DNA of 64,000 bases, from NCBI GenBank assembly GCA_949752735.1, contig OX457038.1, positions 24,516,456-24,580,455 of the forward strand, read 5' to 3'. Positions 1-10,600 of this stretch are shown in pieces. The translations under genes and the position numbers were made by a program. The stretch's first letter is position 1. Each line of letters opens with the position of its first letter. Source of the stretch: Lumbricus terrestris. Its lineage: Eukaryota > Annelida > Clitellata > Crassiclitellata > Lumbricidae. Under the pieces are notes generated by a model that was given only the letters and a program-made list of their open reading frames with translations, had not been told where the DNA came from and did no database searches.

Positions 1-149
1 GGTAAGTGAAAGATCGAAAAACGTTGTATTGACTATTAACTATTGACAAGAAGATCTTAGGCGATCGGAAATCTCTAATCAAGACTCGTTAAGTTTTTTT
101 GCGATAGTTTTAGCAGAACAGGTTTTTGCATATCTGGATTTCGTCGGTT

Positions 150-1110
150 GAGAATTATAAGGCTCTATGTCCAAAAAGTATAATTCCGAGATATTCCAAT
201 TTGAAAGATCAACAATCAGGCACACAAGCTATAATGAAAATATTACAAATGTAACTGATGTCTTGGTTATTGTTACTGACGGCTCGGTAGCAGATAAACA
301 ATATGGGCGCCACAGATAGGGCAGAATTAGAGCGGTTTCATTTTGGAGTATTCTTTAGCTTATTTAAGCGGTATCGTTTTACAATGACTCGGTAGCAAGT
401 ACCGTTTTTTTTTATAAATTCGATGAAAAATATTTCCTCACGAAATTGAAGCGGGATTTTGCGCGTGAGGGTCGGTTAGGGCTCAGGTTAGGCGCCGTGA
501 GGGTCGGTTAGGGTTAGTTTTAGGGTTAGTGCAGTCATATATGCTGAAATTGAAGCTGGATTGATAAACAATAATTTTCAATGAAAAATGGCTGAAAAAT
601 ATTTGCTGACGAAATAGAAGCGGGATTTATCGAACAAATTCTTGCCTAAAGAGAAGCTGGATCGATTAAAATTATTCTCGGCAAACTAGAAGTTGGATTT
701 ATTAAAGATAACAACGCTGCAACGATATCTACCGAGTCATTGTAGAACGATTTACCGAGTCATTGTAGAACGCTACCTATTTAAGCTTATTAATATTTAT
801 GAAAATATTCATTTTCATGGTCTTTTGACCATTGATTAGTAAGCGGAATAATTGGGCTATCGATCACCGTAGGTGAGACCGCTCTATTCTGCCTCTATCT
901 GTTGTGGCCAAATTGTTGATCTGCTACCGAGCCGTCAGTAACATCTACCGATGTCTTTAGTTCATTTGTCAATAAAGTAACATTTTACATCGCAAAAGGC
1001 TGTGAATAAAACGTGAAAACATTTTTATGAATTTTTGAAAGAATGCCCCTCGACAAAAATGGACATAGAACCTTATAACACTCAATGTATACAGAATGTA
1101 ATCAAATTTT
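150..1110 (+). repeat. Older dispersed repeat, copy A, split by an insertion
   Basis: The stretches at about 190..264 and 950..1105 align in order with one continuous stretch of the 381 bp repeat found intact twice at 1343..2104 (shared landmarks: ccaatttgaaag, ataatgaaaatattaca, tttagttcatttgtcaataa, aaaggctgtgaa, gaacatagaacctt-like end). The two halves are separated only by the 685 bp element at 265..949. The copy is diverged from the downstream pair. No coding function is seen and the class of the repeat is not recognised. Confidence 0.75.
265..949. mobile_element. Non-autonomous DNA transposon, 685 bp, 8-bp target duplication
   Basis: Both ends carry an inverted repeat: the left end has TTACTGACGGCTCGGTAG and the right end carries its reverse complement, with matching continuing further in (gcagat, aacaat, cagatag, gcagaat). 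The octamer GATGTCTT lies directly outside both ends (257..264 and 950..957). The intact relatives at 1343..2104 show the unoccupied target. No transposase frame is present. Inside are smaller inverted copies of ctcggtag / ctaccgagtca and a short TTAGGG-like stretch (about 468..530). The 8 bp duplication fits hAT or P-type elements, but the superfamily is an inference. Confidence 0.85.
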
Positions 1111-1342
1111 ATATAGCGGCCGACGATGGCTCGATCCTGTTCATTTTTCAACGAATTTGATCGGGTGGGATCCTTCACCACCGTTCGCCCATTTGAATGG
1201 ATGTCACGCCATTTAGGTCTCTGTGGACGGACCATGCTAGCCCGAGATTTTGAATCTCTAAAACAGCCACCTTCGGGAAGCGAACCGTGGCCCTCACGCT
1301 CTCTTTCAGAGTCACGTACAGATGCACGGCCAGCGCTCTTAT
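1111..1342. other. Spacer between repeat copies, no feature recognised
   Basis: This stretch is more GC-rich than its surroundings and joins repeat copy A to the tandem pair. It holds an open frame of 74 codons (1126..1350) without recognisable motifs or splice context. I assign no function. Confidence 0.4.
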
Positions 1343-2104
1343 CGATGTAGCTAACTGGGCCAGTAAATGAATGCGAGGGCTGAACTTATTATTCCAATTT
1401 GAAAGTTCAGCATTCAAGCACACAGACAATAATGAAAATATTACAATTGTAATTGACTGTTTTAGTTCATTTGTCAATAAAGTAACATTGTACAGTGCAA
1501 AAGGCTGTGAAAAAAGCATTTTTATGAATTTATTTAAAGAACGCCCGACGCAAAAAATGAACATAGAACCTTAAAACACTCAATGTACAGAATGCGTGGG
1601 CTGAAAATTTGTAGACTCTTGGTCGGTTAAATACCAAAATATAACGGTCTTAAAGCTGGAATTAGCATGGAAGCATGAAACAAAAAGCTTTATTGTAATT
1701 TTCCGTGCATCAGATGCACATTACGATGTAGCTAACTGGGCCAGTAAATGAATGCGAGGGCTGAACTTATTATTCCAATTTGAAAGTTCAGCATTCAAGC
1801 ACACAGACAATAATGAAAATATTACAATTGTAATTGACTGTTTTAGTTCATTTGTCAATAAAGTAACATTGTACAGTGCAAAAGGCTGTGAAAAAAGCAT
1901 TTTTATGAATTTATTTAAAGAACGCCCGACGCAAAAAATGAACATAGAACCTTAAAACACTCAATGTACAGAATGCGTGGGCTGAAAATTTGTAGACTCT
2001 TGGTCGGTTAAATACCAAAATATAACGGTCTTAAAGCTGGAATTAGCATGGAAGCATGAAACAAAAAGCTTTATTGTAATTTTCCGTGCATCAGATGCAC
2101 ATTA
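1343..2104. repeat. Perfect tandem duplication, two 381-bp units
   Basis: Units 1343..1723 and 1724..2104 both begin cgatgtagctaactgggcc and end gatgcacatta, and read as identical by eye throughout. The open frames inside are duplicated too (67 codons each) but resemble no known protein. Identity this high implies a recent duplication, or an assembly artefact. Confidence 0.9.
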
Positions 2105-2394
2105 CGGTGTGGACTTACGCATTTTACAAATTTATTTAATAATGATAATAATAATAGCCGGCGGCCCGCTTGAGTGAAATCACATTTTGAGTGTCTCTCC
2201 ATCCACGATCAACGTCTTAATGCTGTGGCCTTCAGAGGCACGTTTGTGGACTTCACTGGGGATGAAGCTTGGTACACGTGTAGTTCCATAATGGGAGTTA
2301 ATCTTCTCATAGTTTCTAAGAGCCTGCAATTATGCACCTCGGGTGAAAAAAATTGTCAATGTGTTTGAGACTAAAGCATCTTGTGGACCAGGGC

Positions 2395-2760
2395 CATTTT
2401 AAGGAATTTTGGGGCCCTAGGCACAAACACTAGGTCTAATTCTAAGCGTAACTATACGAGTCTCATCTAGTCCCCTCTTCTGAGGGAAATCAAGGTTTCT
2501 GGAGAACGGATAACAAGTATTTGCCGGTTGGTCAGTGAGAAGCATAGCGCCGAGTGGGGAGGGGCAAAGGGAGGGAATGTACCCCTCCCCACCAGAAAAT
2601 TTTGAATTTTTACATTGCAGTGGCAGAATTTTAAGCTGCCATTTAATCAAAATTTCTTAACTATTGCAGTGCTGACCTGAATAGTCTAAGACTTCAATAA
2701 ATATTCTTACAGCTATAATAATTTCTTTATCAGTTTCCACAATGTAATGGTAGCATTTTA
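2395..2760. repeat. Diverged dispersed repeat, pair with 24985..25310
   Basis: Both places share, in the same order and orientation, a CCTCTxxTG(A/G)xGG segment, a G-rich stretch (gtggggaggggc / gcttggggaggga), 'attttaag' and 'agacttcaataaatat(t/a)cttaca', followed by 'ataataattt'. The left part (aaggaattttggggcccta) resembles the end of a hAT-type MITE, but a matching right end was not found. No coding content. Confidence 0.6.
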
Positions 2761-2984
2761 AGCTGCGATCTTAACAAAATTACCGGTACTATATTATTTC
2801 ATTGCTGATAAAAAGAGTGGTTGAAAATTTTCATTAGTATAATATTATTATTACCATAATAATTTCTTTGCGTATCAAGTTCTGCAACTCAGTTCTGCTG
2901 CTTCTGGACCACTACCATTGCAGTATAATGAATAACTGCAGACAGGCGTATAGTCCAAACCCGACTTTGTTATGGCTGTGTTAA

Positions 2985-3214
2985 GGTGCCCGGTAGAGTA
3001 GTGGTTAACACGCTGGCCAAGAGTGCGAGAGGTAGTGAGTTCGAGCCCCCGTTTGGCGGATTTGCTTTGTAGGCTGCCATCGGCGCCTTGTAATTACAAA
3101 GCTGTCTGTTCAGTTAGTGGTTAAGTTTAATTAAGATTTCTGCATAACTTGTAAATGTAAAGCGCAGTGCGTCTTGCAGGCGTTTAATTAAAGAAAAGAT
3201 ATTATTATTATTAT
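2985..3214 (+). mobile_element. tRNA-derived SINE (family 1), full-length
   Basis: The head carries RNA polymerase III internal promoter motifs in tRNA spacing: an A box in TAGAGTAGTGGTTAACACGC and a B box in GAGTTCGAGCCCC. A body of about 130 bp follows (gctgtctgttcagtta, aagcgcagtgcgtcttgcagg), then an (ATT)n tail at about 3199..3214. A second copy of the family lies at 59387..60134 and a diverged 3' part at about 49715..49850. It is not a functional tRNA gene: the head does not fold into a complete cloverleaf. Confidence 0.85.
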
Positions 3215-3333
3215 ATAAATTTTCATAATTATTGTTAAACATATAAAAACTGAGCTTTTTGCACAGACCCATCTTGACTGACTTTTCCATACTCTAAGTG
3301 CATCTGATTCGTTGAGCTGCAATCTAATTGATT

Positions 3334-3414
3334 GTTTATGAGTGATGCTTTTCATGTAAAGTCACTCATGCATCGTTTATGAGTGATGCTTTTCATGTAA
3401 AGTCACTCATGCAT
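3334..3414. repeat. Two 41-bp units, each able to form a hairpin
   Basis: The unit beginning gtttatgagtgatgc occurs twice head to tail. Each unit contains ATGAGTGA followed 16 bases later by its reverse complement TCACTCAT, so each can fold as an 8 bp stem. The pair lies about 770 bp upstream of the first GALNT coding exon. Any regulatory role is unknown. Confidence 0.8.
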
Positions 3415-4145
3415 AGCAAAATATAATTGAAAAGTGCATCTGTAGTCTGCAACTAGATGATGACATCATGAGAGTTACTGAAGACCTCAGACTTGGGAGT
3501 CTCCGTATGTGAACTTCATGAGCGCCGATGCAGGGCTCTTATCGTGGCTTTAATGTTTCTTGTTGACTTAATAGATCTTGGAAGCAAGTAGCGCTGGCAG
3601 GCATGTGAGCCTCAATGACATGGTCTGTCAGGGCCATGTAATGGGTGATATGAGAGAAAGTCTGAGTATCTCTTTTTTTTATTATGTTGCGGCATTGTTG
3701 CCATCATTATCAATCACTTTTGATGCCATAGGCTGTCCACAGCACCTCTGCTCTGCCAGATCTTGATAAGTTCTGCTCATCCCAGAATGATTTTTGTATT
3801 CTCTGGATATTTGTTTTGATTCCTGAGGAATCTCAGGTACATCATGGCAATAAATGAAAGTAATAGCAAAATAAATTCAAATCAGATTCAGAGTTGTGTT
3901 CTGTTTAAAAATATAAATTGACCTTTTTGTGACGGGCTGCATTGTTTTCCACTCATTTTAGTATCTGCTCAATATTAAACAGTGAGGGGAAATTTGGACA
4001 CCCTTTGTCCTTCTATCATTCTACAGAAGTTACAGTTGATGATTGGTTAGAAAATTTGAATTGTTCTCTATTATGATGAATGAATTTTTCTTCTTGTCCT
4101 GTTAATTGAATTGTCCAATTGATTTGAATGTTTTGGATGTTTTAG
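3415..4145 (+). other. 5' flank of GALNT, probably an intron in the 5' UTR
   Basis: No coding signal is seen here. The stretch ends in a splice acceptor (gttttag before 4146), so the first coding exon is probably preceded by a non-coding exon further upstream. That exon and the promoter could not be located by eye. Confidence 0.45.
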
Positions 4146-4179
4146 TTTGCCTGCACCAATTGCATGTTTTGATCTGAAG

Positions 4180-4672
4180 ATGTGGTTCTTAAGAAGACCA
4201 CGTAAGCTGCTCCTCATCTTCTTAACTGGATGCTTCATTTGGGCTGTTGGTAGTTTCTTCTACCCCAGGATAAATGTTGGCACTGGGAAAAAGCAGCCAC
4301 TTGAAGAAGTCATTGATTTATCACAGTACGATGAAGACAATGAAGAGATTGTAAAAGACGTGGCCTTGAAGATCTTCACACAAAATATCGAACGTTTTGA
4401 TAAAACCAGTTCAAATCTATTGCAGTTAAAACTGGAAGAAGCAGTTGGTAGAGAAGAGAAAAAGAACTTTATTAAACATGAGCAACTAAATCAAGAAATA
4501 GAAGAAGAGGCTGAAGTTATCAGAGAAAAGCAATTTGAGCAGAACAAGGACTTTGCAGCTGGAATACTTCAGAATAATGAACACCAAGTAGTGTTGCATC
4601 ATGGACAACAAGCTGAGCAGGTCTCCTTGTTTGCTGCTTTTCACGATCAATCTTCACAAAACAAAGCACCAG
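4180..4672 (+). CDS. GALNT: GALNT exon 1 (coding part): anchor and stem
   Basis: Codes residues 1-164 plus one base of codon 165. It starts MWFLRRPRK, followed by a hydrophobic segment and a Glu/Lys-rich stem that is likely helical. The exon itself begins at 4146 after an AG acceptor. The donor is CAG|gtaggt, phase 1. Confidence 0.9.
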
Positions 4673-7600
4673 GTAGGTGGGCTTTACCATAATTGACATT
4701 TCATGCTTGTTTACACTATATTTTAAGTATGGGTGCATTCTGAATTTTTTTAGGTGAGTGCATGCTGCCGCCTAAAAATATTGACTTTTTGGGACAAAAA
4801 ATTTCTTATGACCTTTTTTAGTCATCAAATGGTTTTTGGAAGATTTTTCGCCTGAAAAACTTTCAGCACAGTGTAAGACACTCTATTTTCATGATTTCTT
4901 CTTCATAAAGCGCGATTTTTTCCTGCTTGGTCTTTGTGAGATGAGTATAACTCTGTATACCCACATGTACCCTCATTTTCAGAGGTGAGTACATGCTGTC
5001 ATTTTTTCCTGGTGGTCAATATACACTGTATACCCCCATATACCCTAGGTACAGCCCTGATTTTAACTGATGTTAAGTACCTGGACAGCATTTTATTAGG
5101 TTTTTCATATTTCTGTTCTTCAAGTCTGGCAACATAGACTGCTGCCTAAGCCTTTCAGGTCGTGCAACATTGAACTCCATAAATTATGACAAGACCTCCT
5201 CACAATTTTTTTTAACATAAATTTTTATTATGATCCTGTTGTTGGAAATTGACAGTTTAATTTGATGCAAAGGCACTATGATGAGCAAACTAACTGACAA
5301 ATTATAAATGTGATATGACTCATGTGATCAATTGCTTACTCACTTGTATGATGATGTAAGTTCATTAGGAACTTGTTTACATGCTCCTGAATTATACAGC
5401 ATTCTGTTTAATTTGAAGTCATGTTGTTTTGATGCCAAAAGCTGTTAGCTAAAAAAGCATGCCATATTGGTTAATGTACCATAATGGCTCTTGTATTGAT
5501 CGCCTCGCTACCAGTGGCGGCGCCAGGATTTCAGTTTGGGAGGGGGGGGCTGAAGCCTCGACCGAAATCTCATGAAAATTTTCCATTTCCGCCGTCAAAA
5601 TTTCTGACGACCTTTTTTTAAATTTGTTTTAGTCATCAGCCCAAAATTGTGGATATTTCACTGTAAAAATTTTTGGATGGCCTTTTTTAGGGGGGGCTGA
5701 GCCTCTTGTAGGGGGGGCTTAGCCCCCCCTAGTGCCGCCACTGCTCGCTACCATTTAGAAATCATTCAGGTAAATCACGAATCACTATTGTCTCCTTGGC
5801 CATACTCCAGCCGGTCTATATGATCCCTGCTGTCCAGTGTCTGTTGTGCTAGCTAATAAAGCTCTTTATTTTGCCTCTAGCATGGAGTGGCGTTTGGTCC
5901 CTTTTGTTGGAGCTTCAACCTGCTAGTCTTGCACTTTCTCAGCTGTAGGTCCTTCTATCTGGAATAGTCGAATAGTCGCTTTTTACCTAGGATTGACTCA
6001 TCAGCGTTTTACAGGCTCCTTAAGATATACTTGTATTACCATGATTGGACTGGGAGCGCCACTGAGTAGATTTCTTGAAGGAGCACTATAAATTCTTGAA
6101 GTGAATGGATGAATGATATATAACTGCGGTATGGTGCTAATTAGTTTGAGCTTTTACCTCATTGCATCAGTTGATACTACATTGCCAGTTGCTGTATCAT
6201 GTGTTAATATTATGTTGTGTGTTAAGCAGAAGCTTTGGTATAGCCATGTATTAGCTATGCATACTGTATCATTAACCTTGCAAACAAATTTGCACTGTGT
6301 AAATGGGTCATGTTGAAATGAGACTGTGCATTGTACTGAGTTAAGAATTACGATGTACAGGGTGGGCCAGAAAGTCATCCCATGTAGTGTTTTTGCCAAT
6401 ATCTTGGCCAAAAAGAAGAATTTTCAAATTAAGTTTTTGCAGGCTTAAGGGTAATTCATATCTACGTACAATAGCCAAATTTGTATCATGAAATTTAAAA
6501 TAGAACAAAGCTATATCGCTTTTAGTTAGCATACTCAGTGTTTTTTACATACTGAAACGCAAAAAAGTAATGAAAACAATTTTATTAAGTCACATCTCAA
6601 ATAATTAGTATCAAATGATCTTGACATTGCAAGATAATCATTATTATTTAGAAAATAAATATGTACCATATATGTCACTGTGACATCATTTAGCAAGAGG
6701 ACTATGATGTCGCAAATAAAGGATTTTTCAGATTCATAATTTTTTAGCACTAAAATTGAAATGTATGAGACATCAAAATGGCCAAGGCTTGAATGACAGA
6801 CAAATGTGTATTCCGATATTTCATGAGTAGGGTCTTGGAACTTAAACTATGCTAATCACTTACTCTCATGAACAGTGAGAGCAGAGAAATTAAGAGATAA
6901 ATTGAGAGTTAAGAAATATGCCATTGATGACAAGAAATCTGCTCTACATCAATATTATTGTACTGGTTTCATTGAGAAGAACCAATAGCCACAAATCTCC
7001 GGATTTTTACCCAATAGATTGTCAAGTGCGGAGAGCTATGCCAGAGAAATGCCACAATCTGCACAGTCAAAACCAAGAGTGATAGGAGAACTGATTGTCA
7101 CATTGAAGTCGATATTGGAAGATTTAACCGTTCAATACAACAAGGCCATCAAGAACTTTACAAATGGACTGAGAACAAATGTGAGCACTGGTTGTGGACA
7201 CACTGAACATAAGTTGTGAAGCAATATCAAGTCTATAAACTGATAACAATTATTTGAAGTGTGGCTTGATAAAATTGTTGGTTTTTTGTTACTTTTTGGT
7301 GCATTATGGTTTTGTATCGTCAAAAAAACTGTGGGTGGACTCACTAATATAACTTTTGTTATGTTTAAATTTTTTTATGATGTTCGGCTATTGTACGTAA
7401 ATATGAATTACCTTTAAACCTGTTAACAGGATTTGCAAATTCCTACTTCTGGCAAAGATATTGGCAAACACAATCCATATGGGTTTACTTTTTTGGTCCA
7501 CCCTGTATGTACATATCTTTAATAGATGTGTAATTCATGTATTTCTTATAATAATATTGAGCATACATATTTTATTAGGACTATGTGAAACTTCCAAAAC

Positions 7601-10600
7601 TACCTTTGAGAAAGTAGGCAATGCTAAATAGTTTGAGCTGTTGTTTTCTTATAGAATCTGTTGCTAGTCTGGTGTCAGTCCGCATGGACTTACCATTGAC
7701 AGAAGAAGGAAAGCAGTTGAACAGTAGACATGTCTTAAAATTTGGTCACAATGAAACAACCAGCAAAACTATTTCACTTCACCGTCCGCTGCCAGATGTC
7801 AGAGATCAATTGTAAGTCATCCAATCCCTTCAATATATTGATGGAGTTCTACAAAGACCTCTGAGGTGGAACTGATTTAGTTTTAATTTGTTTATATAAT
7901 CATTTGCCACCAAACCTTTGAATGTTAGTGTTACTCAGTGTATACCGTCTCACTTTGACATGCACACATGATGAAGCAGGAGCACTTAAGAGTTGTGCCT
8001 GTGGTTGGATGCATCCCATTCAGAATCTAAAAGACGGAAATTGTGTTTGATGCAAAGAAGAGGACTGTTCTTTGTCTTTATATGATTGCCAATGATTCTT
8101 GTAATATTTCATAGTCATAATTGTAAATAATTTATATAGCGCTGCCTCAAGAGAAACTCCTCGGAGGTGCTCCCATCCTGAGAGCGCCAAACCACCATCA
8201 AGGAGAATAGTTCAAAAAACATTTGCGGGAAAAGGGGCAAAGAAAGACCAAGTAGTAATGCTAGAGAGGTTGGTAGGTAACTTATTTCAGAAGGATGGAC
8301 CGACTACAGCAAAGCTTTTATACAGCACTGTGGAAGTTTGAGCCACACGGACAACTAAGGTCGCCTTGTGTGGCATAGCAAAGGAATCTACAGCCTGGAA
8401 CGGATAGCACTGATACACAATGCTCCACGAGATATACGCTGTGTCTGGATTAAAGTAGAACACAAAGCAAACTGTCATAACTCGGTTACAACTTTTAGGA
8501 TTTGTCTGAAATATTAACCAAAGCAACAGTGACTATATTACACGAGATCCTAACACCGATTAGAAATATTCGTGAATTTGTCAAATTTAAGAGCGTTTAA
8601 AATGCGGCACCAAAAACTTGAACTTTCCAACATGAAAGACCTGAAAGGAAGTGAAATTCAGCTACATATGGTGCTCACAATGTCCTCCTTATTCACTGTT
8701 CTGGCCAGATGTAAAGATATCCGTTATTCTGAAGAGCTGCCTGATGTGAGCGTTGTGATTGCTTTCTACAACGAGGCATGGACAACTCTTCTAAGAACTG
8801 TTCACAGTGTCTTGGATCGCAGTCCTCCGCATCTTATCCATGAAATCATTCTGATTGATGACTTCTCAGAATTTGGTTGGTTTAGTTTTGCATCTTTCCA
8901 GTCTTTTTTTCTTGTTAAACACCAAATGTGGAATCTGTAATTGATTTGATACATGTAGAAGTACAATCTATGTTGAAAAGGTCTATTTTAGATTTAAAAT
9001 CTATTTCCATGCCATTTTAATGATTAGTTTGGGCAACTTATTGTGCAAGCTGAATGCCAGTGTTATGTTTAGAGCAGTTCAATATGAGTAAATATTGTGA
9101 AAGTGACATGGAATGTTGTTCAGTAAGTTTAGTAGTTGGCATTGCAAGATTGTGAGCTACAATGACACTAAAAAGATGATCAGTGACACAGTGTCTATTT
9201 CTAACGAGTGCTTGTTTCACCAGCACTCACTTTTTTAAGCATTGAACATTTCAAACCCCCACCCCCAAACACTTTTTGATGCTAAATGCAGTCATTGGTG
9301 ACACTTTCAGCTTACTGTATTTTGTTTTGCAAATTGTTGTTATTTTTCGCTCGCTATGGCCCTTAACATCATTTCAGCTAGTTAGTGCAGAGTGTAGTTA
9401 GTAATCTTGAAGAGGCACTATATAAATTCTCAGAATGAATTTGCTTTAAATGTCTGATGTCGGCTGAGGAATTTATCACCCTGTTACAATCAATTCAAGT
9501 AAAACACTGACTTGGTTGATTCATTTATTCATACTGGTATTGTTCATTTGATTAAAATTCTGTGTATGTCACACAATTCGTTATATACGGTACAGTGTTT
9601 TTTTTTACGTGAACAGATTTCTGTATTTCTGATTGCATTGTATTGAATGTCAATTTTTAAATGGAACTTTTCAGAACATTTGCAGCAGCAGCTCAAAGAT
9701 TATTTAGCGCTGTTGCCCAAGGTGCTTTTGAGACGAACGAGCAGCCGGGTTGGAGTAATAACTGCTCGACAGATCGGAGCATCTATGGCAACTGGAGCCG
9801 TATTGATATTTTTAGATTCACATTGTGAATGCACAACAGGTAGAGACAATAGTAATGCTTTCTCAGTTCATTCACATGTCAATTACTATCTTCCACTTTT
9901 CTCATTTAGGGATAATTGCAGAAATATAAATTTATGTGTTTGTTATAAGCAATATTTAACTTTAAAAATTAGAAAACTCAAATGCTAATTAATGTTTTTT
10001 CATAACTTTGCTATTTCCAAGATTCTTGATGAAGATGCCCCATTACTAGCATGCCATCTTAAGCCTGGTATAACTTGTATGACCAGGTTTTGTAATCTTT
10101 TCACTGGAGCCTTGAGACTTGAGAGCCGTCATTTCAAGAAACCTTGACTTAATAAAGAAACCTTTCTGATCGAATAAACTTATACTTTCATACTCTTGAA
10201 CACTTGGATAGTTTCTCTTTGATCATATCACCCATCTTTCTGGTGGCTACTTCATGTATATAATATCAGTGAACTTTGTGGGAGTGAGTTAACCCTAAAC
10301 TACACTTCAAATCTACATTCACTATCGCCACCCCGTTGGTCTCATTGAAATAGACTGACATTGCAGTCTGCTCTGCTTGATCACGGGCACCATACAACTA
10401 TGAACAGTCTTCAAGCGATCCAGCTTCTTCTACTTGTGCTGTCAATAGAATCCTTGAGCACCATCACTTCATTCCTGCCGTAAAATCTCTTTGATGACTT
10501 GTCACATGCCAATCTTACTTTCCACTCACTCCACGTAGCCTTCACATATTCTCAAATCAACCACTCCAATGAAGCAACCCCTGCCCCTATATGCTGACAC

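Noticed and set aside
1..12. ggtaagtgaa at the first bases as the donor of an upstream exon
   Set aside because: It fits a splice donor, but no exon sequence is available in the window to support it.
1126..1350. 74-codon frame in the GC-richer spacer
   Set aside because: No motif, no splice context and surrounded by repeats.
4147..4179. Upstream in-frame extension of GALNT from a TTG codon
   Set aside because: Eukaryotic translation starts at ATG; the ATG at 4180 gives the expected short basic tail before the anchor, and the extension is 5' UTR.
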